Shown here in pieces: positions 10,196 to 33,499 of a stretch of DNA of 64,000 nucleotides. The translations under genes were made by a program, and so were the position numbers. The number at the start of each line of letters is the position of its first letter. Position 1 is the stretch's first letter. Under the pieces are notes generated by a model. It ran no database searches. It worked only from the letters and a program-made list of their open reading frames with translations, and was not told where the DNA came from. The DNA lies in assembly GCF_019175285.1 (NCBI RefSeq), contig NC_056527.1, positions 123,814,112 to 123,878,111 on the forward strand. Reading direction: 5' to 3'. Source of the DNA: Sceloporus undulatus (taxonomy: Eukaryota > Chordata > Lepidosauria > Squamata > Phrynosomatidae).

Positions 10196-10629
10196 CTTTG
10201 ATTTTTTGTTACTGTTCTGCATTTTCTCTCTGGATTCGAAATTTCCCCAACTTGCCTTGTTTGTTTCTTTTACATCTCCAAGCTGCGAAGGTCATGCTGC
10301 ATCTTACCACTTGGAGCTGGCAAAGGAGAAACTTAGAGGCATGATCTCAGTGACTTAGTCAGTTTCCATGAGTCCCAGGAGTTAGCATTCTGAAAAGCCT
10401 TTGGGTTCCCCCACCACCTAACTATGCTTCTGAGAGTAACTGAGAATGATTTATTATGACCCTTTCTGCTCATCATTGTTTCTTTTACATACACCCAGAA
10501 TAGTTGCATCTCAAAATGCGTTCCTCTTATGTGGATTCAGAACAGATGTTCCCCGTTCAGTAGGAAAGAGTAACAGATTAATCCTGCACATAGGAACATT
10601 GAAGCAGGTTTCTTTTATGCTTAGCGGGG

Positions 10630-10855
10630 CTTGTATGTAATGCATGCCTTCAAGACACCAGTTGACTTATGTCCCCATGAATTTTATAGGGTTTTCTTTG
10701 GGAAGGTATACACAGAGGTGGTTTGCCATTGTCTTCCTCTGAAATATGGCCTACATTACCTGGTATTCCTTGTTGGTCCCTCTTCCACCTACTCACCAGG
10801 CTTGATCCTGTTTACCTGCCAAGATCAAAGGTGATCTGGTGCCTTCGGGGTATGA
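10630..10855 (-). mobile_element. 5S-rRNA-derived SINE, minus strand (diverged)
   Basis: Read on the minus strand: gatcttggcaggtaaacagg (compare 5S rRNA GATCTCGGAAGCTAAGCAGG), then ggaataccaggtaatgtagg (compare GAATACCGGGTGCTGTAGG), then the SINE body and an acttaagtcaac-like tail. It belongs to the same family as 13640 and 42950. Confidence 0.65.
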
Positions 10856-10928
10856 CTTTATAGGCATAATGGAGACCTGGTGAGATGACTTCCATTCTTG
10901 GCATATTACAATTGCGGGTTATAACCCA

Positions 10929-10985
10929 GTGGTTCTCAAACCTTTTTGACCCTTGTGACCCCCTTTACATCTAGTTGGTGGCCTT
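10929..10985 (+). mobile_element. hAT-type DNA transposon end
   Basis: Begins cagtggttctcaaacctttt, the classic hAT/Charlie end, followed by gacccttgtgacccccttta. No further part was recognised. Confidence 0.5.
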
Positions 10986-10989
10986 TGGA

Positions 10990-12700
10990 GTAGTTTTCAA
11001 CTCTAGGATTCTGTGGGCAGAGGCAAGGAATAAGTGGATCCTTTTGGGGGAATCTTTCCTTTCAAAGGTAAGAACGAGTCTCTGCTTTATGCTGCAGTCA
11101 TGTTTGCAGAAGCTGTTAGCAAAGTGCGAAGAGAAGATTACTCTTTTCATGTTCTTTCCACATTCGTTCACAGGCTCTTGAAAGAAACGCTGGTGTCTGC
11201 AAGGTGTCCCCAATGCATTCCTCAGCGAGTACCCACCATTCTAAAGATAGGTCTTGACCAATGGAGCGTACAGCACCAAATGCAATCATTCTGGTTGAGG
11301 GTATAGGTCAGTGATAGTCAGTGGGTCAGGGTTAAATGTTGGAAACTGGAATCTGTTGCTGAGTCCACATGAAGCAAATGTATGTGTTGGCAGTGAGTGC
11401 TCTTAGTAAAACACTGCCTGTGACCTAGTACAGAATTATTATTTCCACACCCATTCAGGAGACTCATGGCCACATTAAACACCAGTTTCTGCTGATGTGT
11501 AACAGACTTTAGTCTCCTGTGGAGTTTGACCCAGAACAGCGTTGGACCACAGCCAGAGACGTAGTGGTCAGTGTCACTGCTGGAGTGCCAAGGCCTGTCT
11601 GGATCCATCGTCATCCCAAGGCAACTTGGTCACTTGTTTTCTTCCCAAAACAACCTGGTGAAGGGAAGGGCCTCTTCTCTCCTCTCCAAACACAGACCCA
11701 ACAAACTACAGGGGACTCCCCATGCCCTTGCATGACATCCAACCCATTCTGATTAAAATGGGATCACATTCTCAGAGTATTAACAGCTTAACTGAACTTT
11801 GAGATCTTTGTTTCACAAAAGTGTCAGGAATTCCTTGAGAAATGAAGTCAGCTTGTGGCGGGTGGAGAGAAGTTAGTTTTGTTTTTGCAGGAAGAAATGA
11901 TGGGACAGTTTAAATCCCTGTTTTCCTAAATTGCCTTGGGTAACATTTAAATAAAATGCACTGGAACTGTTACTTCACGGAGTATTTGGGAATGCACAGA
12001 GAGTTCCACATAGAAATCATGTAGTCAGCAACATACTGTAGTTCGCTTTGCTCAGGCTGAAACCCAAGTGAGTGTGAAGCCGCAAGGAAGATCCTTGGAC
12101 TCAAGCACAACCAAGCCTGGTTCAGCTGCTTTCCATCCTTATGTTTGTTTCACATCTACATGAGACACAATTATTCTCATGTTTACTGCAGGAAGCATAG
12201 CAAAGAGTAAAAGGATATATCTCCTTTAAATGGTCAAAGAACACATTTTAGGAAACCACAGCCATTCACAACTCCCCACTGCTTGTCAGCCATGTATCAA
12301 ATGCTGTGGGATGCTACAGCTTACTTTATGATGGAGTACATCATACAGGATTCTAGAGCAAGACCAGTGGCCTAAATCTGATAGGATATTCAAAAGTGGA
12401 ACTGCTTCTGTTAGTAGTATTGGGAGAGTGGCATTCTCCCCCCGGAACCAGTTTTGGTACCAAGAAAGGGACAGCAGGAAGGAAACTGGAACAATAGTTC
12501 CATCACTCTATAGCACCTTGACTTTAGCCTCTTGCAACCTTTGGGAGGCTACCTTTACCTGTAGCCTGCAGTCTTTCACACTTAAAGAAATATGTGTATG
12601 ACAAGTGGAAAACTAAAGTCAACTGTTTAAATATGTTTATGATTTAAATAGCCCTCCTCTGATTTTAAAGACAGGTCTCAGGCGTGAAAAGATTGAAAGC
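10990..12700. other. SLC39A14 intron 1, unassigned
   Basis: About 1.7 kb without a recognisable gene or familiar repeat. Short open frames are present but have no family motifs. Confidence 0.5.
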
Positions 12701-12704
12701 AGTG

Positions 12705-12832
12705 CTCTACAGTGATTCCCATCTTGGACTTCATCTCCCATAATTCCTGACTCATGATCAAACTGGGTGGGGCTACTGGGAGTTGAAGTCCAAACCATCA
12801 AACAGACCACAGTTAGGGAACCACTGCCAAAT
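12705..12832. mobile_element. Palindromic MITE, family B
   Basis: Arms tcttggacttcatctcccat and ctgggagttgaagtccaaac. The right end ttagggaaccactgcc corresponds to the hAT-like end of the family. Confidence 0.65.
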
Positions 12833-12931
12833 CTCCAAGTGTCTAGTGTTTTAGTACTTGGGGTGGGTGTCTGAGAGTAATGTCCCTTGGCCAGTCCCCA
12901 GTATGAGTTATTTCAAATCATTTCCATCTTC

Positions 12932-13164
12932 GGCCTGTTACAGACTGCCAAAATAAAGCTGCTTTGGGTCTCTTTGGAGGTATGCTATTTAAATGATACA
13001 TGGGTCCTAAGAGTCCTGAGGTTGCGCCAAAGCCACACTCCATTCCTAAGCACAGGAGTGCAGTTTTGGTGCAGCTTCCGGATTCTTAGGGTGCATGCAT
13101 AATTTAAACAGCATACCTCCAAAGAGACCCGAAGCAGCTTTATTTTGGCAGTCTGTAACAGGCC
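12932..13164. mobile_element. Palindromic MITE, family C (PIF/Harbinger-like)
   Basis: 233 bases. The ends ggcctgttacagactgccaa and ttggcagtctgtaacaggcc are exact complements, and the two arms stay complementary almost to the centre (for example gggtctctttggaggtatgc and gcatacctccaaagagaccc). It is flanked by TTC on both sides. Other copies have TTA duplications, which fits PIF/Harbinger. No transposase. Confidence 0.8.
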
Positions 13165-13639
13165 TTCGTTTCAGCATTGGTGTTTTAGAGTTAGGAGCTG
13201 ACATGCGCAAAGCGAATTGATCATATTTGAATTGCGGCCCAGAATTTTGGAGGTGAGCCTAGTAAACTCAAAATTTGATCTTTAAACTTTGGACATAAAT
13301 AACAAGGAATGGAAAGAACAGGCAACTTTGTGGATTTAAAGAACCTCCTGGACAGGATTCTGTGTTTTATTCTGAACTAAAAGGGCAAAGCTGAATTAGG
13401 CTAAAAGTAAGGGAAAGAATAATTGTGGTTTTGAGCCAGAAATTTCTCACATGGCTTTTAGGAAAATTATATGGATGTTGATTGTGGCTTTGTGCCCATC
13501 TCTCTTCCTGCAGGTCCAGTTGGAGAACAAAGTGCTGCCTAGGCATATAATTTCTCCTTGTAGCATCATAAGGTTATCGCAAATGTTTTAGATCAGAGGG
13601 GAAACTGTACAAGCCATTTACAATATTCATTGTCTATTG

Positions 13640-13862
13640 AATGGCCTAAATACCCTAAAGACACCAGAACCTGTCTGATCTTAGAAGCTAAGTAGGGTCA
13701 GCCCTGGTTAGTATTTGGATGGAAGATAACCAATGAATGCCAGGTGCTGGAGGTTGTATTTCAGAAGAAGGAAATGGCAGAATCATTTCTGAGTATTCCT
13801 TGTCTAAGAAAACCCTGTTAACTTTATGGGCTTGCTATAAGTCAACAGACAATGAAGACACT
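13640..13862 (+). mobile_element. 5S-rRNA-derived SINE (5S-Sauria type)
   Basis: The head closely follows 5S rRNA: ctgatcttagaagctaagta, then ggttagtatttggatggaag, then aatgccaggtgctgg. The body (tttcagaagaaggaaatggc, tctgagtattccttgtctaa) and tail (gcttgctataagtcaacaga) follow, as in the other copies. The 5S part keeps the internal promoter region in outline. Confidence 0.85.
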
Positions 13863-13864
13863 GG

Positions 13865-15280
13865 ATTTTTTGCGAACTGTTTTTAATGCCAGAGAATATT
13901 TTCCAAAGACCTTTGTCTAGTGCCAAAAAGATAACCATGTCAGTGCCTTTCAGGCTTTCCTGGAAGACTTCCAAAGTCAGGGCGCCACAACTGAAATGCC
14001 CTCTCCTTATCTGTCTGCCTACATATGGCAGGGGCACTGGAGGGAAAAATGGCATCAGCATATCATAGCAGACATACCTTCAAGAGATTATTCAGCACAA
14101 GATTTATAGTCTCACTTATGGTTCTCTGTATTCCGTAGCCTTGCTCCATTTCAGAAGCTGCTAACCGAAGGTACGTATTGTACCTCTAGTTCATCATGGT
14201 CCACCTTAACGTTTGCATTAGGAAGAGTCTCCGTTGTTTAAATTCGAGGCCTTTGTGATAACTGAGTCTGGAAAACTCTGTCATCAGCGATTATGGTTCC
14301 ACGAATCAAAGAGAATGTTCACTTACTACAGGAAAGGAGGAAATGTCTCAGCAATAAACCAAGAAGCCCTCTGAACTCTCAACATATGGCAGATTAGTCC
14401 AGCATACAACCTTCAGTTCCTTTTCTGTTCCGGATCTGGGTGTAGATCTTTTGGTGGAATGTTACCGCTATAAGAAAAGTTTTATTGGTGGTAAATGTTG
14501 CAGAGGGTGCAGCAGATGGTACACAGCAGCAAAGAAGTCCAGCCCTTTCAGTGTTGGGATCCAGCACTCTTCAGAGCAAATGGTAGGAAGACGTTCTATC
14601 CAGACTATCCACCAGCCAGCAACCAAATTCATTAATCATTGCTGGTTAAATGGACCCCTGGACTGGGATGCACTCCTTCCAAGGCAAGGCCAATGGAAGA
14701 TGGACTCTTAAGGGCCATATAGTAGAGAGAGAAAACAAAGTGTGCAGGCATGAGCCATCTTTCCATTGCCCCCAGTTAGGAATGGGAGCTGTACAAGAAG
14801 GTTAGCAACAGAGGACAATTCACTTTGCCAGTCCATTCCCAACCTTCATCTCTTTTTCCAGTCCCAGACTGCCAATGCAAAAAATGATCAGACAAGGCCA
14901 TTAATACAACTTGATTCTTGAAAACATGTGTTCCTTCCAGACTTCTTCATAGCTTTTCTTGCTGTGAATATGGAAGGGTTTTTGCAGCTGCTGGCTGGAG
15001 AAGTTTGCAAAACCCAGATGGTAAACCTCCTGCTCCCATTTGATTGATGGTAGCCCTGTAGTAAAAAACAGCCCCCAGGACTTCTGCACAGCTGTAATTT
15101 GAGCAACCGGGAATCATAGGAGTAGCTGCTCAAAAGGCCTGAGGTCATTGGTTGCAAATGATAGAGGTAAAGGGGGAATTGTCGCTCACATCAGGGCAAG
15201 GTGAATTGGGGCTTTTGCCATCTAAATTTGGGAGCTATGTGATTGAAGGAAGGGTACTGAATTTTGGATTTGTATCATCC
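13865..15280. other. SLC39A14 intron 1, unassigned
   Basis: No gene or familiar repeat was recognised in about 1.4 kb. Short open frames on both strands show no family motif. Confidence 0.5.
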
Positions 15281-15285
15281 CTAGA

Positions 15286-15522
15286 GTACAGCCTAAATAC
15301 TCTAAAAGCATCAGATACCATTTGATCTTGGAAGCTAAGCAGGATGAAATCTTGTTAGTACTTGCATGAGAGACTGCCAATGAATACCAGGTGCTGTAAG
15401 CTATATTTCAGAGGGGAAAAAACGCCTTTAAGTATTCCATGCCTAACAAAACTCTATGAAATTAATGGGTTTGCCATAAGTCAACAGGCAACGTGAAGGA
15501 GCATACACACACACACACACAC
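15286..15522 (+). mobile_element. 5S-rRNA-derived SINE with (CA)n end
   Basis: tttgatcttggaagctaagc, ggatgaaatcttgttagta, gaataccaggtgctgtaagc and gtttgccataagtcaacagg follow each other in the family order. The copy ends in an (AC)n run. Confidence 0.85.
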
Positions 15523-15559
15523 CCAACTTTAGTCACAATGATCATTTTCTTCAGGTGAT

Positions 15560-16100
15560 ACTGAAAAGGGCAGACTGTCCTATGTTCCTGTCAGCAAGTG
15601 AGCCATAAACCTGGTAGTTGGAGTGTAAGAGCTGTTGTGTAGTTAATCCAGTCCAAGTCAGTTGCAGGTTATCCAACAAGATGAAGGGCGAAACAAGAGT
15701 ATGGGTGTCAGCCAGTCCAGAGGTCATTATAGCAAGTCGGTAGTAGTCCAGATAAATGATAAATGAAGGTAGCAAAGAGTAAAACAGAGCTGTCAATTGT
15801 AGCCAGTCCAGGGTCAAGAAATCACTAATGCTGAAAAGTACTGCCAGTCTTCAAGACAGAACAGTTGCAAGCAACAAAAATGCCAGGGAACTGGTAGTTT
15901 TATAGGCAGCTATCTCAAGACACAGGTGCTTAATGAGTCAGTGTCTCCTATTTGCAGACACTGAGATTGGCATTGTCTCTCCTTATCTCTTTGACAATCT
16001 TCAGAGGATGGCAGTATGTCCTAAGCATCTCCTGTTGGCAGAGTAGGGCCCCCTTTTGCCTTAGGCCCAGCTCCTCCAACTAGGAGAGGCCACTGTCATC
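15560..16100. other. Unidentified repeat-like stretch with recurrent agtcca words
   Basis: Short words such as ccagtcca and tagtcca recur at irregular spacing (for example 15649, 15709, 15742, 15801), ending with a segment resembling leader or LTR sequences of lizard retroelements. No coding part is seen. It may be the end of an old LTR-type element, and the identity is uncertain. Confidence 0.25.
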
Positions 16101-16491
16101 AGGAGCTCTAAATTCCTACAAATCTGTGTATTGAACCACCTGGCTCCAAAGGGTGAGGTTTGGTACAGTCCTTAACCAGTTTTTGACTTGACTGTGGAAA
16201 TATAATCAGTTCTGTAGCTTTGGCTTGCACCTCACACTCTCTGTCTATGTTAGGAAAGAACAAACATGGATATATTGGGCTGCAGTTGTTAGCAGCTACC
16301 TTTGCATGATTGGGGCATTTGATAATCAAAAGAATAGATGGATGTTGCAAGCAGGATTTGGTGGGATCCGGCAGCTTATCACTAAGATATTTCATCTTTT
16401 AATTTGGTAGCAAGAGAAATGTGGTAGGGTTTGGGCTGTTTGTTTTTGCAGTGACTGATCCAAGTGTCTTTGTCTTTTCAGCGTCTTTGCC

Positions 16492-27342
<10,851 letters not shown>

Positions 27343-30042
27343 AGATGTGCATCTTGCTAGCTGCAGATGTATCGGAACTGTGTAAAGCACAGCATTGCGC
27401 CAAGGATTACAGAAGGGGGCACATTTTTTAAACCTGCTTCATAGACCTCCCATTGACTGACCTACAGTGACTATTGAAACTCCTTATTGTTGGATTAAGT
27501 GACCTAAGGACCATTTCCTTGTGTAGCAACAAAATCCCTCCTCCTCCCTTTCTCCTACATATTCTGCCAGGAAGAAAAAGCATCCTGTTTCCTTTTGTTG
27601 TCTTAAGGGTTTCAACCAGAGATGTTCGAATTCTCACATCCGTTTTGGTCTGGTGTTCCAGTAGATTTGAAATCAGGGAGGGCTCTTTCCTCCTTCCCCC
27701 TTAAATTGCTGAAGAAAGATAATAGTTTGGAGTTTTCTACTGAGCATCAGTTGGTTTGTTGATAGCTAGTTTGGTTTAAAAGATACCTCACATTCTAAAA
27801 AGTCAATGGCTCGCTGACTAAAAAAGTAAGTATTTTAAGTGACTTACAAACTTACAAAAACTATGGATGGTAGGTAGCTTTTTGGAGAAAAGCCTGTGAT
27901 GAGTAGAGAAAGAAAGTGCTATCTGCAACATAATTTAAACAGAAATAATCCCTCTCCCCATAATCTGATCATACAAATATAAGCAATTGATTTATTTAAT
28001 TGACCTAAGGTGTTTTTTTTATTATCAGGTGTCAACATTAGTAGTTAAACTGTTAGGGACAAAAGGAAATTAAAATCTATTAATTTTCTTGGACAATTTC
28101 TAGCCATCTACAAAATAGGTACAACCCCTTTTTAGTTTCCTCTTCTCATGTTTTAAGAGTGGATCAGCCCTTCCTTTTCATTTCTTTTGTCTTCCTAGAT
28201 TGAAGCACATGATGAGCCAGTGAATAATCTCTTTGGAATGTGAACATTTATTGGTTGAATTTGAATTATCAAGCAGTTGAATTGTATTTTTAGTTGATGA
28301 GAAAGCCTTGCAGTTTATGAAAGTTAAGCTAACGTTTGAACAGGTTTGTCTTGGGGGATTTACTATAGGATTACGTTTCTCACTAGTCACTAGGTGAACT
28401 GATGTATTATCATATTGATAATATCAAAGCTAATTGGGTGCATAACAAACTTTCCACTTCACACATCATCTTTTAAGAATTTGTGGTTGCTGTCCTTTAT
28501 TAATGAAAGGATGCCCAGTTCTCTGGCGGTCAAACTGAGGAAATGCCTTTCCCTGTCAGAGTTTGTCTTGTGGCAATGTTTGTGTGTATATAAATCACTC
28601 TCTCCTGATGCAAAAGGGAACGAATGTGTCATTTGCTCTCCTCCCTTTCCCTCAAATTGGTTTGTGATTCTGCAAACGGCTGGATATCTCCATTGTATTC
28701 TTTGAGGGGAGAGGCTGTATTCTCAAAACACTGTGCTGGTGAGGCGACAAATCCAAATGGCATCTTTCCCCTTGCATCATATAATTAATGTGATACCCAC
28801 AAAGAAGTTAGTCCTCTTGCATAAACAAATGGAAGCTGACCAGAAACCTTTAATGACAACTGCATTCGCTTCCTTGCATACCCATTGCAACGCTGCCTCT
28901 CTGTATCATGGGAAACTTGAAGGCACCTGGGACCCAGTGTGCCTCTCCTTGAAGTGCACTAGATTGCTTTTTTCCAACCCATTAAAATGTTAACTGATTA
29001 GAAAAAAAATACCCATTATTGACAGTTCAATGGGACCTGGGAGTGCAAAACGGAGTATAATGTAACTGTCATATTTATAGTAATGGATGTAATAATTAAT
29101 GCCAGTTTAACTAATCTGACTTTGCAAGCAATTGTTTCCTTGCTGTTACTCACTCTGGTGGCATCCAGGGTATTGCTAGCAATGTACTCCTTCTTGGTAT
29201 ATTGAAAACTCAGCAATGAGGCTGATTCAGACAGCCAAAGTGTTTTTCCAGTTGCTGCTTAGGGCCAAACAAGATGAGATACTATTTGCAAAATGGGGAA
29301 TTGTGGAACAGTCTTCTTAAAAATGGAAAACTGGCTTAGGAGCCCTGCACCCAATTGGGATTTCAGGGGTCAAAAGAGACAAAGCCCTCCCTAACCCTGA
29401 GGTTACAGTTCCCTGGTACCTCTCATTTGTCTCTAAAAACCAATTGTGCAATGACATCTCATCTGGTTTGGCCTTTATTCTGGTGCTTGCTGTCGTGTGT
29501 TCAGACAAGAGGCATTGGAATTGCTCTTTCTTTTAGAAGACTGCCACAGAGATGGGTCTGGAAAAATGGTACTGGTATGAGGATCACCAAGAGCTGGCTC
29601 TGGGTGGCCCTAAACAGAGTAACACTGTTGATTTTCAAAGTATAATAATCTCTTTACAGGCTGTTATTCTGAGATGTTTAAAGGTGGCCTCTGGATAAAC
29701 ATTGCAGTTCAGAAATGTCCCCAAGTTCCATAGAAGATGCAACGTTTGAGCATGCCTACAAAGTTGAGACCTGGGAAGCTCAGAGTACTTTCCAGGGGGG
29801 CTTTGTAGTGATATTCCTTCCTTATTTCCATAATAAGGAGGTACTCATTGGGGTTTTCCCAGCAAGTTACATTGCTAAATGCCACACTACCCTTAGAGGA
29901 CCCTTACTGGTATTTGACTATTCATTCATTTCTACTAGAACAATAGGCACTAATATAGTTGCTAGAATTAGTTAGGGTTACAGTTGTGTATAGCAGGAAT
30001 TTTAATGTTTACTACTCTGCTATGACCCTAGTAGCCATTTTG

Positions 30043-30048
30043 AATAAA
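30043..30048 (+). promoter_or_regulatory. SLC39A14: Candidate proximal poly(A) signal
   Basis: AATAAA within the 3' UTR, 2.7 kb after the stop. It could give a shorter transcript. Confidence 0.35.
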
Positions 30049-30831
30049 GAGGCTTAGAATGTTATAATATACTTGCATGATTGCAGAATTATTTTTGGTT
30101 GCTGGCTTGAATCAGCCTATGTTCTTAAAGTTCATCAACTCCGTTTTATTCAATGATTACTTTTTCAATGCCACCACAATCTCATTTTAAAGCACCTTAA
30201 GTACATTCATGTTAATTACCGGGGAAATATTTGTGACCTTTACCTACCTAATTGAGGGCCAACAGACATTATGAAGCTCTCATTCAACTCTTTTGGTACG
30301 ATATCTTTGACTGTCCTCATGCTTGGCATTTTGATAAATATACCAATATTGAGATAACTCTGCTTCTGAAAAGGTTGGAACTGGAGAGTTCGGTCTCAGT
30401 TTTAGTTTCTGTTCTTGACCTGAGAGCAAATTGTTGAAGTATATTGTTTCCATTCAGGTACTACAGATTTCACAGTGGCAGACAGTGGCTCCCTGGCCAG
30501 TAAAGTAGCTCTTGCAATTGCGATGTATCCCGATCATATCCTTTATTTTAAAGTTAGAAGTTACCCTAATTGGAAATTAATCCAGTTATAAAATTGGGTA
30601 AGAACCCAATCGCTTATTCAGTACCTTCACCCCAGTTATATAGATTTTGAGACAAAGGATTGTCAGTCTAGTCTGAGACTAGAAACTATATGAAAGGAAT
30701 TGTGAGATGGCCCACACATTTCATGCGCTGCCTTGTCCTATGCATATTTTGTCGGAAGCAAATTCCTTTGACCTTTTTTTTTTAGACTTACTTTCAGGGA
30801 GGTAGCATAGGACTGCAGCCTTAATATTTAT

Positions 30832-30841
30832 NNNNNNNNNN
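30832..30841. other. Assembly gap (10 N)
   Basis: Ten N characters inside the SLC39A14 3' UTR. The true length is unknown. Confidence 1.
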
Positions 30842-31145
30842 GAAGTTTAAATAGGTTGTTGATATAGTTATTGCACACGTTGTTTTAGAGAGTGTCCAGA
30901 AGCCCTAGCTTGGCCTAGATGTTTAACTTTTGAGGGAAGGGATTTAGAGGGGAGAATGCAAAACTGACCAAACTATGAGCAAGCTTTGATTTTTATTTGT
31001 GTTTTAATGTGTCTGCTTTTTAGAAGATTTATTTCTCCCCCTCATTTCAGTATTTGAATAACTCAGGTGTTGTATGAAAATTTGTTGAAACAAAGAATAT
31101 AACTTATGTCTCGTGACGCGTAAAAGTTATTTGTAAAGTTCCATA

Positions 31146-31151
31146 AATAAA
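31146..31151 (+). promoter_or_regulatory. SLC39A14: Candidate main poly(A) signal of SLC39A14
   Basis: AATAAA in ccataaataaactatattc, followed about 20 bases later by gtaatgacag and a GT/T-rich element. MITE and SINE insertions resume from 31404 onward, which suggests the end of the transcribed region. Confidence 0.5.
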
Positions 31152-31403
31152 CTATATTCTGTAATGACAGTTGAAGAGTGTTATGTTTTAATAATGGGGT
31201 GCTGCCAGTTTTGGGTGTTTACTTTAAAAATGAATTGGTCCCTGTAGCATTTTAGGGAGCTGATATACAGATCTAACTTTGAAAAAGAAGAAGCCCCACC
31301 AGGAAGATGCTCTCAGGGCAAATGGTAGCAGAAAGTGGATGATTAAAATGCAGTCGTTCCCTAACATAGCTATAGTTAACACACAGTACAGAGAGTTAAT
31401 AAT

Positions 31404-31603
31404 GGCCCCATACAGACAGGCCAAAATAAAGCTGCTTCGGGTCACTTTGAGGTTTGCTGTTTAAATGTTGCATGCGTCCTAAGAGTCTAGAAGCCGCACC
31501 AAAGCCACAGTCCAATCCTAAGGACTTAAGCGCAGCTTTGGCGCAGCTTCCGGACTCTTAGGACGCATGCAACATTTAAACAGCATACCTCCAAAGTGAC
31601 CCG
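31404..31603. mobile_element. Palindromic MITE, family C (right end lost)
   Basis: ggccccatacagacaggcca starts the left arm. The inner arms gtttaaatgttgcatgcgtc and gacgcatgcaacatttaaac are exact complements. The right arm stops after ccaaagtgacccg, so the terminal repeat is missing on that side. Confidence 0.75.
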
Positions 31604-31785
31604 CATGAGACGTTTTTGTACCAATACATTATCTCTGACAAAAGAAATGCCCCTATGGCAAAAGGCAATGCGTTTTTTTGGTTTTTAAACAAACTATTCA
31701 TGGCAAGTGGCTTGCAGTAGCTGAGACAACAATAGAGCAGCATAACTTAACTGAAGGTTTGAAGCTGTTTAGATTCTGCAACTGT

Positions 31786-31826
31786 ACTTTGGTCTCTTCC
31801 AACTCTTTGGTTCTATGATTCTGCTG
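31786..31826 (+). mobile_element. CR1 LINE 3' tail fragment
   Basis: ctttggtctcttccaactct followed by ttggttctatgattctg, the CR1 3' terminus on the plus strand. Confidence 0.5.
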
Positions 31827-32249
31827 GATCAAAATTCCCATCCTAGTGCATGAGACTTAAAGGGAGAATTAAAAAGATACTTGCCTAGAACTGAAAGGTT
31901 TGCAATTCTTAAGCCAGGTATTCCAGAAATGAGCCGAATTAAGTCCTCTTCCCAGTTGCCTGTCTAGGACTCTTCAGAAAGTGGGAACACAAGGAACATT
32001 AGACAATGACTCCAATTATCAAGAGGTCTGCTGCTGCAAAGAGCATCCATTAGATGGATTTTGTGTGTTTGTGTTAAGGGCAGCGACAGCCTAGATTGGT
32101 GTAAGATGTCTGGTAGTTCCCAAGTACCTAATATAAACCCTTGAAATGAGCTCAGAAATAGCAAAAACCAGTGTACAGAAGGTAGCAACTCTTTGGGTAA
32201 AGAGATGAGAGTTTAATTTTCCATTTCCGAGTGGCTACAAGCGATTGCT

Positions 32250-32405
32250 TAAAAGAGAGTGTGGTGTAATGGTTTGAACTATTATGGCTGGACATAGAAA
32301 CTTAATGGGTTCCTTTGGGCAAGTCACATACTCTCAACTCCAGAAAACCCCATGACAGGTTCACCTTGGGAGCTGCTGAAAGTTGGAAACAACTTGCAGG
32401 CATAC
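32250..32405 (+). mobile_element. Sauria SINE (diverged)
   Basis: agagagtgtggtgtaatggt (A-box region), then aatgggttcctttgggcaag, tcacatactctcaactcc and the tail gctgaaagttggaaacaact followed by tgcaggcat. Confidence 0.7.
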
Positions 32406-33263
32406 ATTAGCCTTAGATGTAGTGTTATGTCTTAATCAGAAGATGGCAGTAATCCCTAAAGTGTTAGCAATGCATGCTTTGGGATTGTGTTGCCAAGCCT
32501 CATGTATTTTTGATGTTGAACAGACCCTGGGCATTGCACAGAATACCAGCTGCTTGCTTTAAGGCTGTTTCCCTGATTTCTATTGGAAGCATAACACTAT
32601 GAGTTTTGTAAGAGATACCTTTTATCTCAAAGCACCTTCCAGTGTTTTGTAGATCGAAGTACAGAACATTCTGGTACACAAGTAATACTCTATTTCTCAC
32701 ACTAACAATATTCAAAGTGCTTATAGAAATTGGGGAAGATTTTTCTTTCCCTGCTGCGTTTGCTTATTCTGCCTTCAACCGTCTTTCACTAAACTAAAAG
32801 CAGGGCATTCTCTTGGGTAAAGATATTAGCATATTAAAAAGGCAGTTAGCGCATGACACCTTTTGTTTCGTATGTACGACTGGCATTCAGTGCAAAATGT
32901 ACCCGACGCTTTGTACTTCACCATTTTGAGAACTAAGGATGCTGAAATTGGAAGGAAGCAATTTCTGCGGCAATTTTGGTTTATTTCAGAAATGGAGGAG
33001 AAATTTAAAAATCAAAACTGCCTATTGGCTATTATAGTCCTTATAGTGCTTTTTTCCAGACAAATATAATCTCCCAAAGTAGCTCAAATCAATTAATCTA
33101 AAGGCTCTGGGGTCAGACTAGTAAACTAAGAATATGATATATATATATACTGTATATATAAAGCAGAGGAAGGAGGGTTCCCGTTTGCATCCTTCCACCA
33201 TTCGCAGCTAAAGCAACTTAGAAGTACAGCAATTCATTATCTGCAATATCAAATTAAACTTAG

Positions 33264-33499
33264 GGCCCATACAGACAGGCCAAAATAAAGCTGCTTCAGG
33301 TCACTTTGGAGGTATGCTGTTTTAATGATGCATGCGTACTAAGAGGCCAGAAGCTGTGCCAAAGGCATGCTCTAGTCCTAAGGACTGGAGCACAGCTTTG
33401 GTGCAGCATCTGGCCTCTTAAGATGCATGTGTTGTTTAAAAAGCATACCTCCAAAGTGACCCAAAGCAGCTTTATTTTGGCCTATCTGTAGAGGCCCTT
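33264..33499. mobile_element. Palindromic MITE, family C with TTA duplication
   Basis: Begins gggcccatacagacaggcca and ends tttggcctatctgtagaggc plus cc, flanked by TTA on both sides. The inner arms share the copy-specific word agaggccaga (other copies have agagtcc). Confidence 0.8.

Larger units (their letters stand above)
27343..31170 (+). other. SLC39A14: SLC39A14 3' untranslated region
   Basis: About 3.8 kb with almost no recognisable repeats, unlike the introns, which fits a transcribed and constrained 3' UTR. AATAAA occurs at 30043-30048 and 31146-31151. The second is followed by a GT/T-rich stretch (gagtgttatgttttaat), and repeats start again soon after, so I place the main end near 31170. 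A 10-base N gap lies at 30832. The end point is inferred. Confidence 0.6.

Noticed and set aside
13640-13760. Possible genuine 5S rRNA gene
   Set aside because: Only part of the 5S sequence is kept, with many changes, and it continues into a SINE body and tail shared with four other copies.
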